A stretch of DNA of 64,000 nt from Brettanomyces bruxellensis (taxonomy: Eukaryota > Ascomycota > Pichiomycetes > Pichiales > Pichiaceae), in the NCBI RefSeq assembly GCF_011074885.1, contig NC_054690.1, positions 1,865,001-1,929,000 of the forward strand, read 5' to 3'. The position numbers and the translations under genes were made by a program. How positions within the stretch are numbered: position 1 is the first letter of the stretch; every line of letters starts with the position of its first letter. This document shows, one piece after another, positions 53,813-64,000 of the stretch. Under the pieces are notes generated by a model, which saw nothing but the letters and a program-made list of their open reading frames with translations, did not search any database and was not told the origin of the DNA.

Positions 53813-55906
53813 TTATTTGTAGTGGGTGAATCCGCCAATCGAAGTGGTAGCAGCAGCAGCTCCAAAGTTCTGTTGTTGTTGTTGTTGCTGCTGTTGCTGC
53901 CGTTGAGAAATACGCGATCTGGCAGAGGGGTACTGCTGGTGTAAAGAAGAGGAGGGAGAAGAAGCCGAAGGTGATCCGATTTGCAGAGGATTACCCTGGT
54001 TGGCATATCCGCACAGAGCAGAAGTAGCACCTCCGCGGCTGATGAGCTTGGAGAGGATACGACGGCCATGGGGAGTATTCCGAACCTCGTTCATAGCAGG
54101 CCTCAATCTCTCACTGAGGCAGCGGAAACTGTTGTCATCGGCAACGTCCAAAGTAGTCTGGAGAACGTAGTTACCGTAAGCGTCATGAAGCAGGATTATC
54201 GGGATGTCCGGCTCCTTTAGCAGCTGGCCAATGAGAACAGGGGCAAGTGTTGGAATGCGGAGGGACTTCTCGACGACGTTGGATCCAAACTTGTGGGTGG
54301 ATAGTCTGACCAGGTTGTCTCTGAGGGCAGTTATGATTAGACCGATGGCCTTAGAGGTGTCAGGTGTGTTTGCCACGGCCTCCTCGTCATGCTGGGACCG
54401 CAGACGCGTCTCCTCCATGGATAATACGTACTGCACGACGTAATTTCCATACGGATCGGTGCTGAGCTCAACGCAGTTCTCGCCCACATTCAGGCTGAGG
54501 TTTTCGCACTGAGCCGGACTGCCGTGGTCGAAGCAACGCTGCAAAACGCAGCATCCGTGGCGATGCTTGGCGATCTTCACGCAGTGCTCGCAGGCAGCAT
54601 CGAAGATGAAGTTGCAGGAGCTTGGAGGAAGCTTCTGGAGACACTTCTGGATGACGTGGTTGCCGTTAAGATCCCTGCTGAGAAGCACGACATACGAGGA
54701 GAGCGAGCTCACAATGATCTGGAATTCCTCCTTGGTGTTGACGCACTCGACCAACTTCTGTAGAGCACGGGTGCCGTGCGGGTCCAAGGCGATGCGGACG
54801 AATTGGGACGAGGCGTTGCGAACAAGAGTGGTGCGTTGCTTCTCGTTGACGCGCTCCAAGAGTTTCTGGATGAGGTAGTTTCCAAAAGGATCGATCATGA
54901 GCTCGATGACGTTCAGCTGGATCTCGTTGAAAATCTTGGTTGCAGCCTCCGGCCCCCCGACCTCCAACTGCCTCTGCAGGAAACGGCAGCCGTGCTGGTC
55001 CTTGCAAAGGTAGTATATCTCGTTCGTGAAGTCGGCCAACGTGGCGTTGACGAACCTCGACGCATCCTCTCCTCTTTTCCTGCCGGATCCACGCTTTCTG
55101 TGGATGCCGGATGCATTAGCAGACTGCTGCTGTCTTCCGGAACCCTGTCGGTAGTTCATTCCCAGTATGGGGCCCAGGCCCGGGCCCGGGATCATCGGCA
55201 TGGTGCCCCGGAGCTGGCTGGAGTTGTTTCTCGTCATCTCGTTCGGCCCAACGGGTGTGGAGCCAGTGGCAGCAGCAGCAGAAGCCATATTCATCGAAAA
55301 AGACGAAGAACTGCCACTGCCACTGCCGGCTGCCCGGCTGATCTGGCCCGAAGGAGGAAAGCCGTTTCGGCCATCTGCGCGGAATCCGGATGCAACGCCT
55401 GCCAGACCGCCCGGATTGGCAAAATTCATGCTGTTGACCGATCCCAGGTCGTTAAATGCAACCTGCGACTGTGGCTGGTACCCGTAGCCCATGGACACCG
55501 GAACTGCAGCATACGCATCAAAGTCAGGTGTCGCGTACTGCACTCCGAGGTCCCCAGAGCCAGGCGGGGCGGAACCAGGCGCGGAAACGCTGTTGGAACC
55601 ACCGCGGCGGAAAGATTGGTCGGACTGTGCAGCACTTGGCGGGTAGCTGAGTTTACGGACCACGCGGTCGTTCAAGGGCGGACCAAACATGTTCCCCTTC
55701 AGGAAGGCCGAGTCGTCCTGCAGTCCGAATGGGGAAGGTGAAGCCGTGGGGCCAAAACTGACCGACCCGTCTGTTGTGTCCATTAGTGGAGTCGACAACC
55801 GCGACAACTTCTGTGGCTGTGCACTGAACGACGAGCTTTTGCGCTCTGCATCTCTCTTGTCTGGAGTTTTTGTGAGCTCGGGCAAGAACGATGACCAGCT
55901 TCCCTG

Positions 55907-55948
<42 letters not shown>

Positions 55949-56431
55949 ACTATTACTATTATTGCTCTGCACACGCTGATTTGACGCCGAACCCACTCCC
56001 TGGAGTACACCATCATCACTCAAAAAGCTGCTGGCGGCAAGGTTTACGTGTGAGCGCCGATTGGCCCCCGGAGAAAGTGCACTGAGGCTCAAATTGGCAA
56101 GAACACTGTTTAAATCGTCGAGAGACGATGCCTGGAAGCCGGTCGTGTGCCGCTCAAACGGAGACGAGGTGCTGTCGAATGGGCTGCGTGACACCAAAGG
56201 TGACGTGGGGGCAAATCCCCTCGCTGCACCAGGCGGTGCACGGAGAGACGAATCATTTGCAGGATTCCTCATCTCCCTATTAATATTATCTTGCTTTAAC
56301 GGCTGCGTTAAAGGAATGCTTCGGCGAGATTTGGACTCACGACTCAAATCGGTGGGTGGAGTTGTAGTGGAGGTAACATCTGCACGCAGACTCGAGTCTT
56401 CGCCAGACGAAATAGAGGTCTGATCCGACAT
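53813..56431 (-). CDS. PUF4: Pumilio-family mRNA-binding protein Puf4
   Basis: This is an 872-aa protein with eight Pumilio repeats at about residues 458-795: IYYLCKDQHGCRFLQRQLE, MIDPFGNYLIQKLLERV, ALDPHGTRALQKLVECV, SRDLNGNHVIQKCLQKL, AKHRHGCCVLQRCFDHG, STDPYGNYVVQYVLS, STHKFGSNVVEKSLR, LHDAYGNYVLQTTLDV, then NTPHGRRI. The KDQHGCRFLQ and HRHGCCVLQRC sequences fit Puf4 better than Puf3. Puf4 binds 3' UTRs, notably of ribosome-biogenesis mRNAs, and promotes deadenylation. The N-terminal half is Ser/Gly/Asn-rich with a polyQ run (about 160-176), and a second polyQ is near the C-terminus. The gene is far more GC-rich than its neighbours. Gene order SCL1-ERG4-PUF4 is as in S. cerevisiae. Confidence 0.93.
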
Positions 56432-59400
56432 CTCGGTATGCTTGCTGTATCAATGGTCGATCGGGTGAAATGGAGTGTGAAAAATGTAACAAGGCGGGGC
56501 TAATCTGGCTCGCCTAATGTAATATACAGTAAGAATCAAACAAATAAGTCAAAAAGTGACGGAAATATGACGGAAAGAAAGCAACAATAACAAAAAATTA
56601 AAAGACTAACACAAAGAGATCACTCCTATTAGCAAATAAGCACTGTGTAACTAATGATAACAAACGCGAGAGGACAAGCAACGGGATAAGTATGTGGAAA
56701 ACTTCCGGGTCCCTAAAATGCCTTCCCAACTAATATACAAGGTGTAAACGAAAGAAAGATGAGGATATGATCAATGTATGTGCACGCCAACCTTGACTTT
56801 CTTTTTGAATAATGGCAATTCCACTCAAGCCTTAAGTGTAATCGACGGTAAAATGCTAGCTGAAGAGTATGTGACTGAACACTGACGCAATCCAAGTTGA
56901 TGTATTGTCGATAATAATGGATCTAAGTTTATCTAAATGATGATGCGAGCAGACTATTCACAATATTGGGGATCAAGTCCTTTGAATGCCGAATGTGATA
57001 CTAGCAGTAGAAATGGATTTGAACTGAGGAGTAAACCACGGTAGCCATGTTAATCTACCTTGATGTAGACGACTCAGTTTGCTTATGTTAATGGATGAGA
57101 TAATTCAGAACCTTCTTTTGATCAAAGTTTCAAGGCACGGGCATGTAAAGCACATCACTGCTCTGGGAGAATTTAAATTTTCTGACGACCAAAAAATTAC
57201 CTGTCACCCAATAATGCCCACAAACTTTTTTCCCTTAATACAATGATCGAGAAAGATCCAAATTTATCTCGCGCCAGAGGGGGATCCTGTCGGAGGTGAA
57301 AAAAAAAAAAAAAAAAGAGCACACCTTTTTCCCCATAACGATTTACCATTGATCAATAGAATTAACAAAGCATACCCTGAAATGTATAAGCTTGCATCGA
57401 GAAAAGGTTCTATTCTGCAAATTTAATTAGCTCACATGGTTATACCGCCAAAAATTGGCCGCCCAGTACTTGCAAACCAAAATTTGCTGCTTCCCCCCAC
57501 ATTCTTTAAAAGTTTCACTGCTGGAATTCCACATGTATTCAATCAAAAGGACCAAAGCGAGTCCCAACATAATGATAGCAAAAATTGAGCCCATAGATGT
57601 TAGTATTCCGTATCTTAAGGTGGATATTACCATCAATTATCATCCCCCATATTCTGAATCGATTTTCCCGATACCGGCTTATCCAAATACAATCCCATTT
57701 CTAGCTTTTAATTTTTCGCTGACCCTGGCTGATAAAAAAAAGGCAGGCCAGGCTAGGTAGCTAGCTCCCTCAGCTGAAAAAATTATATTTATTTCCCAGA
57801 GCAAGAATGTGCGTGTAGCGACAAAATTTTGTCGAAGGAGGTGGCAAATATGCAGTATCCGGCAAGTTTCAAATCCTGACTTCTGGCACATGGAATAGCT
57901 TGCATTTGACAACACATCTTAATACAAACACCCTCTCTTATACCAACAGAGATAGTTCCATACGTTCCGGTACCAAGATCAAATATCCCACTTAGTTCTA
58001 GACGGCAATTTAAAGATCTGCTCAGTGTCCGGTTTCTCCCTGCATATGTTGTACCAGCGGCGTAGCCAAGTTACAATAAACTCGGTTTAAATGTGTAAAG
58101 AAATCCAAGATGTCAAAGCTAGATAGCACTCTCGAGACTTCCTCAATATTCAAACTATTTTGCAAAGTGATAAAAGAAGCGCATTACTTACCTTTGATCC
58201 AATTACCAATATGTGATATCTTAAAGACCTGAAAGAATGAACTGCCCACAATTGCAACAAAACTCTCTGTTTTCCGTAGCTCGTGGAAATTCTGGCCTAA
58301 GTATGCTAAACTAAAAATGATTTATGACCGTATAAAACCAACTGATGTCAGTAAATTATTTCTATCCTCTAACTTATATACAAATTTGTTTTTCAATCTA
58401 CTTACTCATTTTCTACACCAGATCACATCTCTGCTATGAATATTGCAGAATAGTGCGAAGAAAAAAAATTTAGCAGTATTGCGGAAGAGTCTACTGTTGT
58501 CTGTCAGCTATTGCATTGTTTCTCCTGTCTCGGGAATGAAAAAGATGAAACTGCCTACCGCTCAGTTTAATATTGCCCTTTGAAATGGCCATCCTGACAC
58601 CCATGCTTGTTATTATTTTACCCTTAAAGGGTTACTTTCTAAAGATAATAGACCATTTTAACCATGAAATAAGCGACTCGTATAAAATACTCAAAATAGT
58701 GTTTTCATTTTTAAGTGAAAGGGACATGACAACAGTTTTCCCCAACCCAAGTTTCCTACACTGGTAAATGATGAACTGTAGATTCCAGAAAATGAGGAAT
58801 GATAATGATGTGTATTATACCGCCAACCCACTTTCCAGATGTAATCATTCCCAATCACAAAACATACCTGAATCAACACATGATTTTTTTTTTTTTTTTT
58901 AGTTCACTGCCTTTTCTCTCAAAGTATTCACTAAGCTCATTATGTTGGTTATTCTGTCCAGTCAATCTTGCGTAATGGACTGAGCAAAAAATTTTTTTAC
59001 TATACAACCTTTCACCATCATCCATACACCACGTATCGAAACCTTTACAATAATGATATGAGAAGTTTCCCCTATCAAGAACACCTGATAAGGCTCTTAA
59101 ATTTGATTAGAATGGTAAATTATTATTTCGAGGTGAAAAAAAGTTTGCTTGTGAGAAGATGTCTTCAGGAGTCGTTTATCCTTATCAGCAAGATTTCATT
59201 TTTGGAAGGACCCCACAATTTGCCTAATGCAGAATGCCAAGACCGTAAAAAAAAACGTTTTTTCTTTAGATCAATTTTGTTGTTTATTTAGTGTACGGAT
59301 GTATGATATATTGAAAGAAGTATTCGGAGCATTGTTTTTTTATCAGGGGCAAATAACGGTTCAAGTTAACTTTTCATAATTTTATAACAGAGCCCCTACA

Positions 59401-60356
59401 GATAATTACCAAGTAAAAAATGATAAGTGCTTTGTGATGTATACTTTTGAATTGTCTTATAATGCACTAATTCTTTCAAAATAATCAAAAAAGAAAATAA
59501 TAATAAAAATACTGTCGATCTAGAACCCTTCCATTACAGAAATAGCGTTATAAAATTATAACAATAGATGATCTAATCTTTCCTATTATATGAGACTGAG
59601 TTGATGAGTAAAAGGTGTTGAAGTTTTATTCCAAAAAGGGAAGAAAAATCTAGACACACAAATGCTGTAATTGAAAAAAATTAAAAAGGGCGCATAACGG
59701 TTATTCCCCTGCAGAAAAAAAAATATTTACATTGTTTTTAGATTTCTTTAAAATCTGATTTCTTTTTTTTTTAGCTGCATTAACATGTTGAGGGGAATTT
59801 TTCCCTAGCTTTTAAAAAGTTATCTTAACAATAAGTTGAAAGGAAAATGACGTAAGTTGAATTTTTAGGGTAAAAATTTTATTACGAAAAAGTGAATTGT
59901 CACTTGTGCCTAAAATCCGCCGGGAATAGACCATCCCTATTAAAGCAAGTTTTTTATATATTTCCGCTCATTGATCTGTTCAAAAGTTACTGCAATAGAT
60001 TAAGTACCGATTTGCAAAGGCACGTAAAAATGAAACAATAGCCCGTTAAGTGAAAATTTATCGCAGGGGAAAAAAAGTTGATCCAATTATTTTATTTTCA
60101 GCGATGTTATCCCGTTGCATGCTCGATTCAGGATCATCTAGAGATTCGCCATCAATATGATCTGTAAGGTATATAAATAAGTCGAAACGCCATCAGCTTC
60201 TTACACTCAAATTCGCCTCCTCTCCTGAACAGAAAATAATATTATCCGTAGCAAAAGCTTAAGATAAATAATACCCAATAGATCTATTATTAAATAGACT
60301 TTCATTCCCTTTAATCCAACTTATAATACACTCCTTAACCAAATTTTAATAACAAA
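56432..60356. other. Long gene-free region between PUF4 and SUN gene
   Basis: 3.9 kb with no convincing gene on either strand. It has many homopolymers (17 A at about 57299-57315; T run at about 58884-58900; A or T runs at 58463, 59248, 59763), an exact GGTGGCAAA at 57840-57848, and a TATATAAAT at 60170-60178 that likely serves the SUN gene. A minus frame at 57427-57636 could encode a 69-aa single-membrane-span peptide (SIFAIIMLGLALVLLIEYMW), but nothing else supports it. The length suits a complex cell-wall gene promoter or an undetected noncoding RNA. Confidence 0.5.
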
Positions 60357-61265
60357 ATGGCTTTCTCAGTTTCATTCATTCATTCTATGGCAGTACTTGT
60401 CTTACCATTCTTTGTCTCTTGTGCACCTCTTTCGAACAGACATGAACATCATATGCACAAGAGAGGAGGCACATGTTCTTTCCCTAATTATGATGGAATG
60501 GTAGACATAACAGCTGTTGATGCTGGTGGTTGGGCTCAAGATAGTTCTTGTGAGGCAGGTCATTATTGCCAATATGCTTGTCAGCCGGGTTACTTAATGG
60601 GACAGTGGAATCCGGAGGTCACTTCATATAGCTACCCAGGATCCCAAGATGGTGGCCTTTATTGTAACGATAACGGAGAGTTGGAGAAGCCAATTTCCCA
60701 GAATGATTACTGCTACAAGGGTAAAGGAACTGCAAGTGTTAATAATCAGGCCTCTCAAAATGTTGCCTTTTGTCAGACAGTTCTCCCAGGCAATGAGGAG
60801 ATGCTCATTCCTACAAATGTCGACGCATCTAGTTCCGAGGATTTGGCAGTTCCAGGTACCGATTACTGGGCCGGAACTGCTGCTCATTTCTACATTAATC
60901 CTCCTGGAGTTTCTGTTGAAGAAGGTTGCAAATGGGGCTCTACTGCAAATCCTTACGGTAACTGGTCGCCATACGTTGCTGGTGCAAATATGGATGACAG
61001 TGGAAACACTTACGCCAAAATTGGCTGGAATCCTGTCTACTTGGAAGACTCTTCACCATTTAAAAGCACAAATCCTAGCTTTGGTATACGCATGAAATGC
61101 GCAGATTCTTCCAAGTGTAACGGTGATACTTGCGAAATAAATCCTTCCAAGTACGGGTTGAACAAAGTTAGTGCTGGTGGACAAAGCGACTCAGATGGAG
61201 CTACTTGGTGTGTTCTTACTGCTACTGACAATGCTGCAATAACATTTGAAGTCTTCGATGTTTAG
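60357..61265 (+). CDS. SUN-family secreted cell-wall protein
   Basis: This 302-aa protein has a signal peptide (hydrophobic AVLVLPFFVSC, residues 12-22), a short His-rich pro-segment and a Kex2-type Lys-Arg at 35-36, then the whole Cys-rich SUN domain: CSFPNYDGMVDI, CQYACQPGYLMGQWNP, SYSYPGSQDGGLYC, FCQTVLPGNEEMLIPT, AVPGTDYWAGTAAHFYINPPGVS, WGSTANPYGNWSPYVAGAN and IGWNPVYL (each given as a separate block). The family (Sim1, Uth1, Nca3, Sun4) acts in glucan remodelling and septation. The usual Ser/Thr-rich linker before the domain is missing, so this is a minimal version. A TATATAAAT lies 180 bp upstream. Confidence 0.93.
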   Translation: MAFSVSFIHSMAVLVLPFFVSCAPLSNRHEHHMHKRGGTCSFPNYDGMVDITAVDAGGWAQDSSCEAGHYCQYACQPGYLMGQWNPEVTSYSYPGSQDGGLYCNDNGELEKPISQNDYCYKGKGTASVNNQASQNVAFCQTVLPGNEEMLIPTNVDASSSEDLAVPGTDYWAGTAAHFYINPPGVSVEEGCKWGSTANPYGNWSPYVAGANMDDSGNTYAKIGWNPVYLEDSSPFKSTNPSFGIRMKCADSSKCNGDTCEINPSKYGLNKVSAGGQSDSDGATWCVLTATDNAAITFEVFDV

Positions 61266-61358
61266 GAATGGGATTGCAGCTCTTTGTATAATAATTAAAT
61301 TGTTTGTATTTGTTCGTTGTTTAATAAAAAAAAGTGTTAAAATATGACCTAAAAAAGA

Positions 61359-61431
61359 TGGACGAGCTGGGAGTCGAACCCAGGACCTTTCGCATGCTAA
61401 GCGAACGCGCTACCAACTACGCCACACGCCC
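61359..61431 (-). tRNA. tRNA-Ala (anticodon AGC)
   Basis: Read on the minus strand from 61431, the 73-nt gene starts GGGCGTGTGGCGTAG and ends CTCGTCCA. The anticodon stem TTCGC/GCGAA encloses the loop TTAGCAT, anticodon AGC (read as IGC). The acceptor has the G3-U70 pair that defines alanine tRNAs, and the T arm carries GGTTCGACTCC-like B-box bases (GGGTTCGACTCCC). There is no intron. A T-run (61345-61355 as A on plus) follows as the Pol III terminator. Confidence 0.97.
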
Positions 61432-61743
61432 AATTCTTATTTTGTTTGTAGGCTGCTTTAGTTTGAACCTAAATTATTTTAGATTATGTAGGTTCAAAGT
61501 GATTTGTGTGTTTGTTTTGAAGTGTGGAATCAAACCACTAAAAGATGAAGTATTGTATGTTGTAAAATAATGTTTTTAGAATGTTATGATGTAATTTAAG
61601 TAAGTGCAGATGTCGGACATATGAGAATATTACCTAGTATTAGGTAATCTATTATTATATGTCATTAGATTTATTTGTTTTGAGATCTGAACTTATTCTA
61701 AAATAACGAAGATTTAGAATAATATCTAATAGAGACAATCCTG
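61432..61743. other. Spacer upstream of tRNA-Ala
   Basis: A 312-bp AT-rich spacer between the tRNA 5' end and a solo LTR. Nothing coding is seen. Confidence 0.5.
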
Positions 61744-61939
61744 TGTTAAAGTTAATGCTACCAGATTTATATAGTGTTTCGATATTTATTGTAGTATATA
61801 ATAGATAGTATGTATAATGATAGACAAAAGGGAATATCTTCACTTTATATAGATGTGGTTCTCGTGTTGATCAGATGATATAACAATACCAACTTCACTT
61901 ACTTGAACTCCATTGTTCGAGAGCTACATTGTTTTGACA
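61744..61939 (-). mobile_element. Solo LTR, family A (copy A5), upstream of tRNA-Ala
   Basis: This 196-bp LTR of the copia family is on the minus strand and is flanked by TCCTG (61739-61743 and 61940-61944), a perfect target duplication. It lies about 310 bp upstream of the tRNA, the side Ty1-type elements favour. It shows only scattered differences from the copia LTRs. Confidence 0.93.
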
Positions 61940-62095
61940 TCCTGGATAAAATGCACTAACTGTGTATGTTAGGGAATCAGCAGAAAAATAATTATGCTCG
62001 ATCATAATTCTGTTTCTGAGAATTAAATCTTTTTTTATATTATGTATGATTACCTCACTTTATTTTCCTTTTTATTTTTACTTTACTTTACCTAT

Positions 62096-62655
62096 TGTCG
62101 GAACCTATGAGTTATAATAATGTTTCATATGTTAATAACGCATAAAGGTTCAACTGGTATTTGATTTATAATATGTGAATCAAATTAATGTTCAGACAGA
62201 TAGAAGAAATAATTCGCGGAGAAATTTTTCCTGTGAAATAAATTTCTCCCTAATCTACTTTCGGCTGAGAATGACCTATTCCACTTCTGCGGAAAAATAT
62301 CTCTTATATGTATGTACTACTTTTTCCTTATATACTATGTGTCTCTTAGAAGGGACGACGACTTTATTGTGTAATTTGCAATACATATTCTTATAAGGAA
62401 ATCCATCTTGAAGTGAACCTTCAGCTGAAACCAAGAGTAACCTTCGGGTTCTCGCTGGATTACAAACGTGTTCGTAAGGACCCTATTTTGTTATGGGGGT
62501 CATTCTATGCAACAGAAGTCTTTTCTATATCCGAACTATATGGCCAATCCCGTTCATAACCTTGGGCATCTGCGCGCTCGGTAGTGCTACGGCACAGAGA
62601 TATGTGAGCAATTAAGTAGATACAAATGTCACACGGGATTTATATACNTCTGACA
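62096..62655 (+). mobile_element. LTR family B (copy B5), probable 5' LTR of an element leaving the window
   Basis: It starts TGTCGGAACC and ends CTGACA, and is 560 bases long including an ambiguous N at 62648. Without that base the length is 559, equal to B1 and B2, so the N is probably a spurious extra base. The flanking 5-mers (CCTAT and TGGCG) differ, as expected if this is a 5' LTR whose partner lies beyond the window. A gag ORF follows. Confidence 0.85.
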
Positions 62656-62671
62656 TGGCGTCACAGACAGG
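62656..62671 (+). other. Putative primer-binding site of the family-B element
   Basis: TGGCGTCACAGACAGG directly follows the LTR. TGG is complementary to a tRNA 3' CCA. The next bases would pair with an acceptor strand ending ...CTGTGACG, a G discriminator as in tRNA-Ser. It does not fit initiator tRNA-Met (TGGTGCGAG). Confidence 0.4.
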
Positions 62672-62989
62672 ATACTCAGTTTTGCATAAGAATTGTGGTT
62701 CGCGACACTATTAGTTTTTCAAATACTCTTTCATTTCGGATCGGCGAGAATTAACCCTTTCCAGGGAATTTTCACTAACAAATTTTTCATACGGTTTTAT
62801 TGCACCGTGTGGGAAAATTTCTCATTGGTCAATTTAGGTCGACAGAGGATTTTTCTTAGTTGCATAATACTTTTGTGCTACCTAGGATTAAGATCTAGCC
62901 TAATACCTCTAAAATTCACAGATTTACAATTGCAAAATCTTCTCAACTACTTGCAAATATTATCAGGCACTACTGTTCAATTTACCAAC

Positions 62990-63998
62990 ATGTACTCAGC
63001 TTCCAATTCAACCGAATCTTCTCAATCATCAAGAACTTCTTCGTAGCCTTGTTAGGGCTATAACCAATACTAATGAAACTTTGAAGTTGATTCATCAGGA
63101 TCTCGCTGTTAAGCGTCTTGACCCTGAGAAAATCAGAAAGACGGTTAAGGAAAGTGTTGTCCCTGCTATTCATTTTTTGCGGGACGAAGATGGACAATGT
63201 AGTCCTATGGTGTTCATTCGCTACTTAAGTGAGCTTAGAAGTGCTCTAAAGGACTATGGTTATGAGCAGGTCTGTGCTAACTTTGCAGAACAGAAATATG
63301 ACTCCGTCTCTGACGAAGAGGAGTTATTCACGAACGAGACTTTGAAACAAACAAACGATGGCTCTGTTTATGTTATGTTGAGAGATTACTATAGGAAATC
63401 TCACGGCAAGTATCCATCCGCAGCAAAGATGTTGAATCTTTTACGTGACCGACACTCGACTATTAAGCATAGCAAGCAGTCTTATCTTAAGGCCCTTGCA
63501 AAACTTCGGTATGAAGATTATACCAAACCCTTTTTGGACTACTTTAATCTAATCGATGACTTTATTAATGCTATTAAGAGCGACGGTTACAAAGTCGATG
63601 ATGATGATATCCTAGAGGCATTGAAACCAGGTGTTGTTAAGTTGTGCGAGAACGATCGAAACGAACTCAATCAAGTTACTACACTAACTGAATTTAAGGA
63701 GTGGATCATTAAGGAGGTCAAGATCCAACGTGTCCCTAACAGGGAGGAGGTTCAGATCCCAAAATACTTATTGAAGGGTCTTTACCATTCTCAGACCGAC
63801 TCTAGCGGCACACACAACAAACAAAAGCAATATTCTTCGAAGCACGGTCAATCTAAAGGGCAGAGTCAATCGAAGAAGGACTCACCCGAGAAGAAAAATG
63901 TTCACAACTTCAACTTGAATAATCACAACGTCATATCTGATCTTGAATTATTGGGAGGTGTTCCGATGTCAGGTAAGAACTTACCGAGTTTCGTCTAA
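62990..63998 (+). CDS. Retrotransposon Gag ORF (family-B element), 5' frame unclear
   Basis: The main frame is open from 62886 to the stop at 63996-63998 and encodes a mostly helical, charged protein (for example DPEKIRKTVKES, VFIRYLSELRSAL, YVMLRDYYRKS, LTEFKEWIIKEVK), then a Lys/Gln/Ser-rich tail. It follows an LTR and leader, so Gag is the natural reading. No CCHC knuckle is present. The only good ATG (62990, MYSASNSTESSQSS) is in another frame that stops at 63046, so an indel near 63000-63043 probably separates start and body. Pol would lie past the window. The family type (gypsy or other) cannot be set from Gag alone. Confidence 0.6.
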
Positions 63999-64000
63999 TC

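Noticed and set aside
54776..55741. 321-codon plus-strand frame opposite PUF4
   Set aside because: It lies antisense to conserved Pumilio repeats and is explained by the high GC content; no recognisable protein features.
57427..57636. 69-codon minus-strand frame with one hydrophobic segment
   Set aside because: No homology recognised, no supporting promoter or neighbour; the opposite strand is open too, so chance is likely.
62175..62396. A 73-codon frame conserved in three family-B LTRs (also 3702-3923 and 4670-4891, minus strand)
   Set aside because: It has no ATG start (GTG only), lies inside near-identical LTRs so conservation is only recent copying, and is broken in the diverged copies B3 and B4.

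Overview
This window comes from a budding yeast (Saccharomycotina). Protein genes are mostly intronless and closely spaced. The one clear intron (in SCL1) has yeast GTATGT / TACTAAC / TAG signals. A nuclear tRNA-Ala(AGC) carries the G3-U70 pair. Ty1/copia and Ty3/gypsy-type LTR retrotransposons abound. CTG encodes an invariant leucine in KAR2 (38485-38487), which argues against the CUG-Ser and CUG-Ala clades. A Pichiaceae-like (for example Brettanomyces/Ogataea-type) genome is my inference, not something proven here.

Region 1 (about 1-24.6 kb) contains no host gene I can recognise. It is a nested cluster of LTRs from at least five families, called here A (196 bp, copia), B (559 bp, linked to a gag ORF at the right edge), C (about 980 bp), D (about 508 bp, its LTR encodes the first codons of a Gag-like ORF) and F (261 bp). 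It also holds a broken Ty3/gypsy pol (4972-7654) and one complete-looking copia element (15295-20789; near-identical LTRs, TTATC target duplication, two frame breaks). Perfect 5-bp target-site duplications (ATCTA, CATGG, GATTT, TTATC, CATTT, AGGTG, AATAT) fix many insertion edges and their order.

Region 2 (24.7-56.4 kb) is a conventional gene-dense arm: MATE transporter, VPS54, LMO1 > < DRS1, KAR2, a Pho80-like cyclin, NMD4, MTF1 < > TAF7, PEF1, SCL1 > < ERG4, PUF4. From my knowledge of the S. cerevisiae map, three pairs keep their neighbours and orientation: LMO1/DRS1 (YLL007C/YLL008W), MTF1/TAF7 (YMR228W/YMR227C) and SCL1/ERG4/PUF4 (YGL011C/YGL012W/YGL014W). This supports the gene calls. 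PUF4 stands out as a GC-rich, polyQ-encoding gene.

Region 3 (56.4-64 kb) has a 3.9-kb gene-free stretch, a short secreted SUN-family cell-wall protein, tRNA-Ala, a solo LTR (family A, TCCTG duplication) about 310 bp upstream of the tRNA, and then a family-B LTR followed by a gag ORF. That last element is probably a longer retrotransposon running off the window.

The host genes serve housekeeping roles: ER folding (KAR2), endosome-to-Golgi tethering (VPS54), ribosome biogenesis (DRS1), mitochondrial transcription (MTF1), TFIID (TAF7), proteasome (SCL1), ergosterol (ERG4) and mRNA control (PUF4, NMD4).
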